From the NCBI GenBank assembly GCA_030704615.1, contig CM060733.1, forward strand, positions 23,126,001 through 23,190,000: a DNA stretch of 64,000 bases. Direction: 5' to 3'. The notes under the pieces are model-generated. The model did not search any database, had not been told where the DNA came from, and was given only the letters and a program-made list of their open reading frames with translations. Shown one piece after another: positions 24,900 through 35,533 of this stretch. This DNA comes from Takakia lepidozioides. Its lineage: Eukaryota > Streptophyta > Takakiopsida > Takakiales > Takakiaceae. Position numbers and translations under genes: made by a program. Numbering within the stretch: position 1 is the first letter of the stretch; each line of letters starts with the position of its first letter.

Positions 24900-27800
24900 A
24901 TGGCATGGAGGGCTTTGCTCCAGGAGGCTTGGGAGCGATCGGTGGTGTTCACACAGTTCATATGTTTCCTCAATGTCTTCTCAAACCATGTTGCCGAAGT
25001 GCACCAGGTAACTTATGCCTCTTCTGTTTCTAGTAATTTGTGGATGGTGGCCTTTGCAACATTGAAACTGCGGGACATAACCCTGCCCGATCGTTTCATG
25101 ATCTCAGTAGGGCATCGCCCGATTGACCTTCGCTCGATAGGATTTGCAATCAAATCGTAGGATCCCTTGAGAACGGTCAGACCCTCGGACGTTACTGTGG
25201 CATATGAACTTGGGTTAACTCAAACTTGGCGATATTTATTCCAACTTCGTTTATGATTTTGTGGAATTTCTGACCACGAGGTGGTCCATTATGTGTCAAT
25301 GTCGTTGTAGCTTCAATTAGGGTTAACTTGACGTAATTGCCCCTTAATAATTGTGGGATATTTTCGCTCAAATTCCTACAGCCATTGATGGCAATTTGTG
25401 TTTCGTTGTTAGCAGAGCTCAATTTTCAACTGCACGGTTGCAGATCCAATGACGATAGGTGAACTGAATCCTCTTCATTTTCCACTATCAAACTTTTTGC
25501 AATACATAACTGGAGGGCATGAATCAAAGTTATCCTTGTTATTGCAGCTTCAGAGCTTGCTTCTCCCTGCGTGAGCCATTCTGATGAAATTCTGTCGGGG
25601 TTTTCTAGTCCTTTCCTTTTTCTTTCCTGGATGATATTCTCAGCCTCCTGTCATATCTCACTTGTTTTAACTGCCTGTGACTAAGAGACCACTGTCTCGT
25701 GCCAATCAAATCTTTTTTGCAAATCGCTTATTCTTATCTATGACCCTCCTTCCTGCTGGCCTTGTCTTTTTGAGTTTATGTAGAATGTTTTGAAGATAGG
25801 GATAGGGATACAACTAGATTCTCTTATGTGTTTGGATGTTCCTCTGGCCTTTCAGTTCATCCTTAACATGATATCTGATTTAAATGCTTTTTCTCTCTTG
25901 GGAGGAGTAGAGAGAATGTACAAATAAGATGTTGTTTTCAGTTCCCTTCTGCTATAGACCCCGCACCCAATTTGGGTTGGAACAAGAGGGAACAGACACT
26001 ACCTTTGTGAGGGACTCACTCCAGTAGCGGGACTTACCTTGATATAAGCAATCTGTTCAGGCTTTCAAGCTTTCCTCTAGAAAGCCCTTCACACAAGCAT
26101 CAAGCTGCTCTGTGTGATCTGCCCAGCAGTTAGACCCCAACAGGGCCAGGGGTCTACCTAGTCTCAGCCTCAAGATTTTCAAAGTTGATGAACAGAGGTG
26201 CAGGGCTATGTTCTTGATGGGAAGGAGTAGAGAGAGAGGGAAAAAGAGTGGGGAAGAGAGAGGTGCAAAAGCATTAACATGGACTTTTTAAAATATGTGC
26301 AGTGCTTAGGGCCAAGCATGCTTCCAACCTTCAATGTATCAGGTGACATTCTGCTGTTGGAGCATTTGTCAGCCAAGTTTGAAAAAATCAAAACGGGTGA
26401 TGTGGTCATGGCACGATCACCTGTGAATCCTCGCCTGGTGGTCTGCAAGCGAGTTCTTGGCCTGGAAGGTGATCGCGTCTCTGTTCTTCCTACGTCCAGC
26501 AGAGGCCATGTCCAGCAAGTTGTGGTATGAAACTGCTCCACTTTTTATTTTTTCTTAGGGTTTCTGTCGCTAAGATGGTATGCTTTATACTGTTTGGTCC
26601 ACTCTTCTGGTTACCCTTCCAGAAATGACAAGAGCTTAGGGCAGCCTCACATGTAAACCCGGCATATGTGCCTGACATCAGCCCACACTGGCATCAGCCA
26701 AAGTTGAGAGTGGGTTGAAGGCATGCTCACCCCGCCAGGGAGCTTGCTTGACGGGCTGTACCATCAGGCCAAACCCGTCAGCTACTAGTAAAAAGGCGCA
26801 GCCAGTACACATATGCAGACACTGGTGCTAGTTCAGCCGTTGAAACTGACCTGTGAACAGCCAACTTGCTGTATTTGGCGGAGTTTCACTGGAACAACCC
26901 GTCAACAGGCCGTTCACGGGCATATGGCAAGCGGGCTTGCAAGACCCTGGGACCTGCTTCCCCCCTACGTGATGTCAGAAACGGGCTAACCCGTCCACAC
27001 GCAAAGTGGCCCTTAGTATGTTTGTACCCACTCTTGTGAGCTGGTGAAGTCAAAATTCCAGGTGGTCACCACCATTCAAGGAACAGTTGAATCGTCTTGT
27101 ATTGGTGACTGACTCTGTTTCTTTGTTTCTTTACTCTCTTTTTTTTGGGTAATATGCTGTGAAGTTTCTTCTTTCTTGTTTCTGATAAGTTGCCAGATTA
27201 TTTAGAAGTTGTTTTTGCTATTGGAATGGAGTCTCACTGTGCTCGTTATCTTTGTTTTGAAAAAGATAGGGACTGATGTGCCAGAGCATTTCTGATCAGA
27301 TTGTACGGATGATTGTGTGTTTACATTCCCACCTCTGGGATTGGGATTTAGAAGTTGTTCTTGCCATTGAAATGGAGCTCACTGTGCTTGTTATCTTTGT
27401 TTCTAAAAAGATAGGGGCTGATGTGCCAGAGCATTTCTGACCAGATCGTATCGATGATTGTGTGTTTACGCTTTTCCACGTCTGGGATGGGTGGAGTGCA
27501 GGTTCCAAAGGGGCATGTGTGGCTACAGGGGGACAACGCCTACAATTCCACTGACTCCAGGCATTATGGTCCTGTGCCATATGCTCTCATCCAAGGCAAA
27601 GTCTTCTACAGAGTAAGTGACCTGTGGGGGATCAAGTAGAGGTGCAGAGTTTTGGGGGGAGGGGGGGGGAGGGGGGGTGGGGGGGCGGTTGCGAGAGTGT
27701 GCAGTTGTTATAGCTGGATTGTCTTCTATGCAGATGAGATAGTCATTCAGGGTTCATGCAGACTTGAAAGGTATCGTGGAACTGCTCTCAGAGAAGTTCT

Positions 27801-28100
27801 TTACAGAGTTTGTGAATGCTGGATGCCTCCTGGCTTGCTTTGGTGAAACGTCTATGTTAGCTGTAAGAGAGACCTATAGATAGAGAATTCTAGAAGAGAG
27901 AGAGAGAGAGAGAAGACTGCTTAGTAGGAATACATATCCGGAGGCTGTTGTGTAATCTTTTTTGAAGGATGCATTTTCAGGAAGGATATACAAGATGTAG
28001 ATGCACACTCTAATTCCTTTATATGGGGCTGCTCTTTTCTTTTTCCTTACAGATATGGCCCCCAGAAGGATGGGGCCCTGTGGTGAACCGGGATCCATGA
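24900..28100 (+). CDS. IMP1: Mitochondrial inner membrane protease subunit 1 (signal-peptidase-type, complete, 4 exons)
   Basis: Membrane-anchored Ser/Lys protease (family S26) that cleaves sorting signals of intermembrane-space proteins. The exons are 24900-25007 (MAWRALLQEAWERSVVFTQF, then ICFLNVFSNHVAEVHQ, with the N-terminal hydrophobic anchor), 26303-26524 (CLGPSMLPTFN with the catalytic Ser; VVCKRVLGLEGDRV with the catalytic Lys), 27502-27612 (VPKGHVWLQGDNAYNSTDSR, HYGPVPYALIQGKVFYR) and 28053-28100 (IWPPEGWGPVVNRDP, stop). The total is 489 nt, or 162 residues, typical for IMP1. All borders are GT-AG and in phase. Intron 1 carries an R1 repeat (25915-26205) and intron 2 a tandem duplication, but the ORF is intact. 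Confidence 0.94.
25915..26205. repeat. Interspersed repeat R1, copy 2, in IMP1 intron 1
   Basis: The longest R1 copy in the window, collinear with 22666-22935 but diverged. It preserves TAGACCCCGCACCCAATTTGG, CTAGAAAGCCCTTCACACAA, AGACCCCAACAGGGCCAG and GATGAACAGAGGTGCAGGG. It sits entirely within an intron of the intact IMP1 gene. Confidence 0.7.
26690..27010. other. GC-rich intronic segment with repeated CCCGTC/GACGGG words
   Basis: Within IMP1 intron 2, the words CCCGTC, GACGGG, CGGGCT and GCCGTT recur in both orientations (CTTGACGGGCTG, AAACCCGTCAGC, AACCCGTCAACAGG, AACCCGTCCAC). It is compositionally distinct from its AT-richer flanks and may be an old miniature element, but I found no terminal repeat or target duplication. 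Confidence 0.35.
27201..27490. repeat. 146-bp tandem duplication in IMP1 intron 2
   Basis: Copy 1 starts TTTAGAAGTTGTTTTTGC at 27201 and copy 2 starts TTTAGAAGTTGTTCTTGC at 27347. Both contain TTGTTATCTTTG or a near match, GATGTGCCAGAGCATTTCTG and GATGATTGTGTGTTTAC. The second copy runs into the acceptor of exon 3, so the duplication also copied intron sequence near the branch-point region. Confidence 0.85.
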
Positions 28101-29580
28101 TAGGAGCTCAAAATAGACTGGGAGCAGTTGGTGGCACTTGGAGGCTGTTTGAAGATTTTCTGTGCGAGGTGCATGAAGTCCAATTTTCGCATCAGCTTTC
28201 ACAGGAGACAGGGAAGAGTTACTAGTTGACAATTCCTGTGAATGTTGGCTATGTTGTACTCTTAGGGCACATCTCCCAAGGATATCAACCCTTCCTGAGC
28301 TGTTGTCAGGATGGTAACCTCAAGGGTATGAAGCCCAACCCAAAATGCCATCAGAGTCGATTCCCGTTGCATTGACATCATTTCTCGAACAGCATTGGGA
28401 GGCCAAAGGACCCAAGGGACAGAGAACCATGCTTTGGCATGTGACAAAACAAATCCATTTGGCCTGGAGGCCAATGCCTCATGCAGGCAGGAGGCAAGGC
28501 AGTTTGGATCTTCATAGCTAAGGCTCAGCCAGTCTAGGAGAATCTCCAAGAAAGAGAGAGAGAGAGAGAGAGAGAGAACCTCTGTTGGTGCGTCACAGGG
28601 CCCAGGGGAGACATGTTGAGACAATGAACCAAACCATAGACCAAATGCAGAGAAGGGGAGGCTAGGCTGCCAGATCATGATTCTGCTCCAACCCAAGAAC
28701 TGTAGGGCAATGCTTATTCTAAAAGGATGGTCTGGAACAACTTACTAGCCTGGTAGGCTGATTGGAAAACTGGTCAAATCCAACCCATTGAAAGACAATG
28801 ACATCAAGTTTTTTCTTGCAGGTGAGCCCCCAAATGCAGCAGGTACACTCCCAAGGCTTTAAGATGTTTATTGCAGGATCTGAACCCTGATTGACTATCT
28901 CATGACTTTGCTTGGGGGCCCACCTCCATCAGAATTTTAAAGTAAAAGTGCCAAGAATGCTCTAACTCATGCATTTGGTCAAACTGCAAATGATATTCCA
29001 GTGAGGAATGTACTGCAAGGCTCAACCCATTGTCTTATGGCTTATGTGAGGGGGGGAGAGACTGTCCACGCATTTGGCCAAACAAGGGTAACAGTTGTGC
29101 ATGAACACAGGTCCATAGAAACCATACACTCTTGCCCATTATACCTGGATGCATTACACAGCCAGATAAAATTCACACGTGAAGTAGAGAGGCTGTATGT
29201 GCGTTGGATGTAGTATATTTATAATCTTTAGAACCGATTTCTCCACTAAGTGCAACATTCAACTGAGTTACCTGACTCTCAATGATATTTCACCAACCCA
29301 ATGTGCAAAAGACAAGTGGGGCGTCAAATAAATACAAGGAACATTTTCTTAACATGGAGATTAACCTCTAAAGGCCTAAGCTACCCGAATTGGGTCGCAG
29401 CCATTTTCATTCAGGGAATATGAGGGTCCCAAATCTTGGCGCGGCTGTTCCTGAAGGTCGGGGAAAAAGGAGACGATTGGACCGGCCAATGGGGATGGAG
29501 GGCAGGCCTGTTGGAATAGGTGAAATAGAAGGACAGCTTTAGAGGGTAGTATAGAAGTAGGAGATTGGGCCTGCTCATAG
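28101..29580. other. Gene-free stretch with microsatellite and inverted-repeat arms
   Basis: Downstream of IMP1 I see no gene. A (GA)n tract lies at about 28552-28586. A 27-bp block around GCTTGGGGGCCCACCTCCAT (28911-28930) recurs as its reverse complement at about 29850-29875, giving inverted copies about 0.95 kb apart. ORFs in this stretch lack domains. Confidence 0.5.
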
Positions 29581-29778
29581 TTCTAGAGCGTTGACAACCA
29601 AGTTGTAGCCCACTGGTAATGGGCACATACCACCTCGGAAGTAGTTGTGCGTTCAATTCACCCTTGGTGTCACAAAGGTGTCCATTACTGCGGAAGGCAG
29701 TAACCCTTGGGGGTAAGAGACACCATAATTTACGCCTCCTTGGGGAGGCGTAAAAAATTATTATTATTCTAGAGCGTT
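29581..29778 (+). mobile_element. tRNA-derived SINE with a perfect 12-bp target-site duplication
   Basis: The 174-bp body (29593-29766) is flanked by identical copies of TTCTAGAGCGTT (29581-29592 and 29767-29778). The head has a box A-like stretch (TAGCCCACTGG near 29608) and a box B-like stretch (GCGTTCAATTC near 29650). The body ends with a short stem (GCCTCCTTGGGGAGGC) and a tail TAAAAAATTATTATTA. The perfect duplication and the tail mark a recent insertion by LINE machinery. It differs in sequence from the SINEs at 14.4 and 62.6 kb. Confidence 0.9.
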
Positions 29779-29786
29779 CTTAACCC

Positions 29787-30230
29787 CTAAAGGACGACGT
29801 GGGTCACAAATCGCGTAGTTTTTTCACTTAGCTGTCAGGATGGTATGTGATGGAGGTGGGCCCCCAAGCAAAGTTGTAGCTTATAGTGTGAGCTATTGAA
29901 TGCACTAAACGCGGTGCCATTTGGATTACTACAATGCCGCCTAGGATTTTTGACATCTGTAAAAGTACATATTTTGTGTGGTATGAGCGTGTTGACTACA
30001 TGACGTGGACCAATGATCGCCTAGGGCCCACATCCCCTCATCCAAACTTGGAAATTCCAATTGTGAATTGGTGCATTCTCTTTGTATTCCTACCTGGCTT
30101 CTATTCACGGTTGAAATTTTCAATTTCAGTTCTGCTGCTTGCTGCATCCAAGCCTTGTTCTTTTTTCCCACAGGTACTCTTAACCCCTAAAGGACGACGC
30201 AACCCGAATCGGGTCGCGTCAGATTACTTG
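29787..30230. repeat. Two direct copies of a TTAACCCCTAAAGGACGACG repeat end
   Basis: TTAACCCCTAAAGGACGACG occurs just after the SINE (from about 29780) and again at about 30180, followed by GGGTCACAAATCGCG or AACCCGAATCGGGTCGCG. A decayed form lies at about 29364 (TTAACCTCTAAAGG with CCCGAATTGGGTCGC). The reverse-complement form occurs at about 59281 and 59670. The TTAA start recalls piggyBac-type ends, but no transposase of that family was seen. Confidence 0.55.
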
Positions 30231-30662
30231 CCACGCTCCAGTTCCCATGGATGATAGTGGATGGAAGTGAACCTTGAAGATGAATTGTAGATGTCAGAGA
30301 TGAGCACATGTGGGAATTTACAGCGCCAAAAAATCATAAAAGCTCTGCTCCCTAGAATTTTGCAAAGTGCCAGGGTTTCAGGAAATCCAGTGTTAGAGCA
30401 CCATTGACCTACCTACCTGGCAGCCAAATGGGCAATCTTCAAGATAACATCTAGGGCTGAAAATTTTTCGCAATGCCAAAATTTTTGGACAAGGCCACAT
30501 GAAATTTATTGTGCACTTACTTACCAAAGGAATTGGAAAACAGGGAGAGAGAAGACTCCGGCCAAGCCGACGTAACTACGAGCCACTTCGCCTCACGGCT
30601 ACTGCCCCCTTCCGGGGTGGGCCCTATAAACAACGCAGGTGTTCAGGGGCAACGACGCAATG

Positions 30663-30850
30663 GCGTGAGCGTTGCGCGTGAGCACGCGAGCGTACGCTCA
30701 CGCAGGAGTGACGTGGCGTGAGCGTACGCTCACGCCAGCTGACATGGCGTGAGCCTGCACACACGCTGACGTGGCGTGAGCGTCATGTCAGCATGCTGAT
30801 GTGGCGGTAAATGATGACGTGGCACTGTCCGTCATCTGCCACGTCAGCAT
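30663..30850. repeat. MULE-1 left terminal/subterminal palindrome cluster
   Basis: Holds the terminus GCGTGAGCGTTGCGCGTGAG, a perfect palindrome centred at about 30725 with core GTGAGCGTACGCTCAC (the symmetry extends to 22 bp), and several TGACGTGGC / GCCACGTCA words. The right end at about 41997-42118 has the same kind of layout (GACGTGGAGTGAGC, GTGACGTGGC, GGCTCACGC). Confidence 0.75.
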
Positions 30851-31255
30851 TAACATGCGCCGCCTATAACCGTGGATGGTCCTATGACCGTGGAATTAAT
30901 GCAGGGAATCTTGCCTAAATAGAATCAAGACGAGCGTTGAGGCCTACAATTGCAGCATCCAACATTGTGCAATTACAAATGCTTGTTTCACTTTTACAAT
31001 TACGAAGACGACAAAAAAATATCCTCACAAAATGTGCGCCATAAAGGCTGCCACGGGAAGACCTTCCTCCCTCCTCAAATAACAATGAGAGTTTGATCAT
31101 CTTCAAAAGATGATTGTAGTGCATAGCGACAGCAAGACATGTAGACTTCGAACGGTGCAATGATCTACCTAAAAGTTGTCACTCAGAACTCACTCCGTAT
31201 AGTTGGAGGCCATATCATTCATTGCACGCCGACGAATTGATGTGAATTACACATT

Positions 31256-34200
31256 TCAATCATGGTCGTCCACATACCACATTGCATAGTTGATGCTACC
31301 CATGTGTTGTATCCGCTGCAAAAGAGTATCGACCTCGTTGAAACTCATAGTGGCCTGGTGAATGAAGTTGTCACGTTTGGGATCGCAAACCATCCTCTTC
31401 AAAAATATGAAATACAAATGTTTGCAGGTATGAATTTACCTCTTGCCCAAACTGGTTGATAGCATATTCACAAAATCAGGACATGTGCAATTGGGGAAAT
31501 TGGAAACCGTGATGTCGTAGGTCCTGTCATGAACAGCAGATGTGGAAGTGATGATTGTGAATACCCGACCATATCCTGGATCGGGTACTTCCGTGGTGCT
31601 TCCAACACGAGCTTGGAGCATTCTTGCGGACTCCACTTTGCCAAAGTGTTCAGCGGTTGGAGGGAAACGCCGAACGAGCTTTCCATCTCGTTTGGTTGGC
31701 CACAAGTCAGGATTTGCCGGGGGACCCCGGGAGGACGCAGAAGTAGTAGCACATGCATGGAGTTGGGGTTGTCTCGCAAGGGAAAAACCTGCCTCCTCCA
31801 GCATTTCAATCTCCTGAAAGCTGAGATGTGTTCCCACCTTCACGGGCCAAACGGTTGGAGGAGATGGCTTCATCACTACGGAAGGACGCACAGTTCCATG
31901 CACACATCTGGCACAAATCTGCGCAGAACCAGAACTTGTGGTTCTTGGCTTCTGGTTGACCGTATGGACGCATCAAGCCCGTGAAAGTCGGAGCAGGAGT
32001 TCGGGCACCACCTCTGGATATAGATGAAGTGCACTTCTCGAAATTAGTTGCCCTGATCGCTGTACATTTCACACGAGACCCTACACTTGTGCGTTCTATG
32101 TGCCAAACGTGGTCGGGGCATGCGGACTCAAGCACATCAAGGGGGTTGTTTCTCTCCTGCACCATTTCAGTGGCACTGTTTGATGCTGGAGCTTGCCGTC
32201 GTGTTGGAGGTTCCTCCACAATGGAGGTTCCGGACATGGAGCTGTCATGCAGGGAACACGAGGCTTCGAGAAGTTATCACGGTCTGCCCTGTGGGAATCT
32301 GAATCCGAACCAGGTGGAGTGTTCAATTTCCTCTTACAGGAGCCGAATCTCTCCTCCCCTTCAAGATGTGGAACTCTAGAAACAAGTGGCGTTCCCTGGG
32401 CATACATGCTCACCGCCCGTGCTATCTTGATTGGATCCCCAGATCTGTTTGCAGCACGCAACATCAACTCCCATTTGTCCGGACCCTTGCCACCAACCCC
32501 ACCTCGTAAGAAATCACGGTATCGGGTTTGTTGTTGCAAGGCACGTATCAAATCATCTGTTGTTGCCACATACAAATCCCGACCTCGTTTCCCAGACTGC
32601 TGCAACCATGCGTTGTGCACAGTTTTGCCAAATTGCAAGATGGCATGTCCGCCATTTCCTCAATGGACATGTTCTGCAAAGTGAGAACCACACTTCAAAA
32701 CAGTGAACAGAAACAACATAAAGAAAGCAATGAGGAAAAATGGAAAGCAAATGTATGAATAAAGCAATAAATATAAGCCTCGTACCAATGGCATGGCTGC
32801 TCCCCACTGTCTATACCGGAAGTGCCAAAACGCCAGCCAATCTTCCAATGCTCTCATACTCTCAAGTGATGCAGCTCCAGAAGAGAACCACCAGGCACGA
32901 ATTGTCTGGAACAAAGTGTCCGCCTCCTTCATTGTTCTAGCATCTTTGTACTCTTTGCACAATTTACGGTGCTGAGTCTGCATCTCTGGTTTGATGTCCG
33001 ACTTTGTATGTTTTTCCAGAGATTGTGTCCAATGGAATAGACATGTACGCTCTCTTCCTGGCATTGGCACTTTTGGGTCGCCCGATCCGAAGACAATACG
33101 AACAGCATTGAAATTTGCTTGAGCACTATCCGCCATGAAACCTGCGAAAATTTGGAGATGGGCCATGGCAGCCCATGACACGTATCAGGGAATTCCACAT
33201 GAGCTTCTGGGATTCCGTATCCTCGGATTGCATGTCACAAACTGCAATTGTCATAACTCGTTGGTACACTGGATCGTAGACATGACAAGCCATTGTCGTC
33301 CAATCCTTCACTCGTTTCACATGATCAAACATAAGAAAACAGTTCTGCAAGTCCCCAGTCTTCTGCATCCGCTTCACGAGGCTAACCCCACTGCCCTCCC
33401 CAACAGTCGACATTTTGAAAAGAAAAACTTTGATGGCACCTTGACCTGGGAATACATTGTCCTGGATGTAATCGTACTTGCTCACTCGTTTCAATTCCAA
33501 AATATTGTCTATGTAGCCTCTGATCCCAGAGCCCATTCTCAATGCATTGATCTGATGCCGAATGTTAGGTGAACTTAAAAGTGGAGAAATGATCCATGAC
33601 CAGGTCCAATGCTGCACCGTCAAGTTTAGTCCCCACAGAATCCCCTTCACTCAAAATATGGCTTTCCAAGAAGGACTTGCTTGCGCCAAGAGCAATTGCA
33701 GATGTTGTTGCGGATGGGTTTCTCCCGAACTCCTGTTTAATCAACCTCGATACTGTCTCAACACTCTCCCTGTAATCCCCCTTCGAGACAGGATGGTTAT
33801 GGAATCCGAAATGCACACAAGCTCTTGTCATTGTTTTTGTGGACAACATAGTACATTCTTGCTCCGCAGAGCGCCAAGCAGGATGGCACAAGTTTGCAGA
33901 ATTTGCAGACGAAAGTGTTTGCCGGTGGAGGGGCAGTCCCAGGCTGAAATGGATTTTCCGCCAGACCCTCCCATTCGCTTTGATTATGAACCCCAGACTG
34001 AAGAAAGTGTCTGCAATTCAAATTATCACACCTAAGGTGTCCATTGCAAACTGTCCTCCTGAAAACAAGCTTGTCATCATTCTGAATATTGGATGTTTTT
34101 GTTCTGCACCACGGGTGCCCGTCGTGTTTCTTGTCCATTCCATGCATCATGATTGTTACACCTCCAACTCGCGGAGGCAGCTCGAATAGGATATCGCCAT

Positions 34201-34780
34201 CAAAAGTCTCCGGCAAGAACTTCACAGGCACCTGCTTCAAAGATTCCCAATCAATTCCCCGCAACTCACTTTTGAATCCAGCCATTCCTCCCATCGCCCG
34301 CAATTTTGGAATGACACTAAAATCTCTTCTTCATCAGCTTCTCCAACCACAGTAGGAAGGACTGGATTTGGAATTTCACTTATGTCATCATCGGAAGAAT
34401 CCGAAAGCTCAACGATTGGAGTGGAGGACGTCTGTTCTTTTTTCACCACCACCTCCCTCTTGTCTTCAACGACCGAAGCAGCAGTCCCGGGCGTCACATA
34501 TGACCAAGGGACTTCGCCGAGGCTCTCCAAGTACTCTGTATCGACCAGGACGCACTCTCCACTGGCTGATATGAGCGTCTCATCACGGTTTTGGAAAGAT
34601 TTCAACAACTTCCCTTTAAGATCGTACCTCTTTCTCCAAAAAGATGGAGCCATTCTGCAGCTGAAAACGGGTAGCCAAGACATGTTCCAGAACAATTGCA
34701 AATCCATTGTCAAGGACTTCCTGGGGAGAACGGCACTGGTTTGTCGTCAGAGAAGAACTCCGCTTCAGAGGAAGCCATCT
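31256..34780 (-). pseudogene. MULE-1 transposase (SWIM zinc finger), with premature stop
   Basis: DNA transposase of the Mutator superfamily. Segments on - in order: acidic N-terminal region (34237-34713; SDSSDDDISEIPNP), Cys/His zinc-binding region (CNGHLRCDNLNCRHF near 34010, then VCKFCKLVPSCLALC) followed by HFGFHNHPVSKGDYRE near 33780, RNaseH-like core (33126-33650; CFLMFDHVKRVKDWTTMACH and later FAGFMADSAQANFNAV), C-terminal core with AWWFSSGAASLESMRALEDW (about 32830-33000), and a SWIM finger (NFPNCTCPDF near 31470; CKHLYFIF near 31415). An in-frame TAA at 31436-31438 falls inside the SWIM finger between CTCPDF and CKH. The same frame then stays open to a natural-looking stop at 31256-31258. 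Exon borders elsewhere are not fully resolved. Confidence 0.75.
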
Positions 34781-35533
34781 TCCTTCCTCGTAGCTACGAC
34801 TGTGCATATTATGTTATTCTTTCCAGATATGCAGCCGTCCATTTTAATTACTTTTCTTGTGGGCCCAGTGGTCAGAGTATCCCTAGGAGCAGTGTCGGCA
34901 GCTGTTAAACCGTTAACCAGAACCTCATCAATAAACCCAATAACAAAGCCGACTTCCTGGAAGCATGCCACAGGATCTGAGGATGGGATTGCAGATTAAG
35001 TAAATGTATCTTTATACTACTACCAATGATCATGCGCACCTGGAAAGTTCCAAATGTGAAACGAATGTGGGGTTTGGCTAACAAGGATGACCGTGTATGA
35101 TATTCCAAATTTGTCATCAAACTCTCGTTCATTTACATTTATTTGTGTAAGACTGTGCGCCAAGATTTCTGGGATTCGCTGTTATTTTTAAATATTGAAA
35201 CCGTTCTAATAAAGAACACGCCGTTTTTTTTGGGCGACACACGTCAGACATCCATAACTGAATACGAACAGCTGTACACCAATTGCTGGCATGTGCACTA
35301 ATAAGGGAACGACTATGTGTAACGGTCACGCGAGAGGGAATCCGATGCTTCTAGAGACACGCAAGAACGCAGGCAATCCGCAAGAAATCGGGAGTCACTG
35401 CGTTTTTCTACTTTTCGCGCTTAGAGAGAGAGTGGTAGTCAAGCTGGAGAGGGTTCCTTCTACAATACGAAAGAGAAGAAAGTCTCTTTATTTTACTTCC
35501 CTTAGAGAGAGACGCAGAGCAGAGAGAGAGCAA

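Noticed and set aside
26279-26530. Start of IMP1 at ATG 26279
   Set aside because: The upstream exon at 24900-25007 supplies the normal N-terminal anchor and joins in phase at the AG ending 26302; 26279 lies in the intron.
27645-27695. G-rich run as a regulatory G-quadruplex of IMP1
   Set aside because: It lies in an intron just after exon 3; simple-sequence expansion is enough to explain it and no conservation can be judged.
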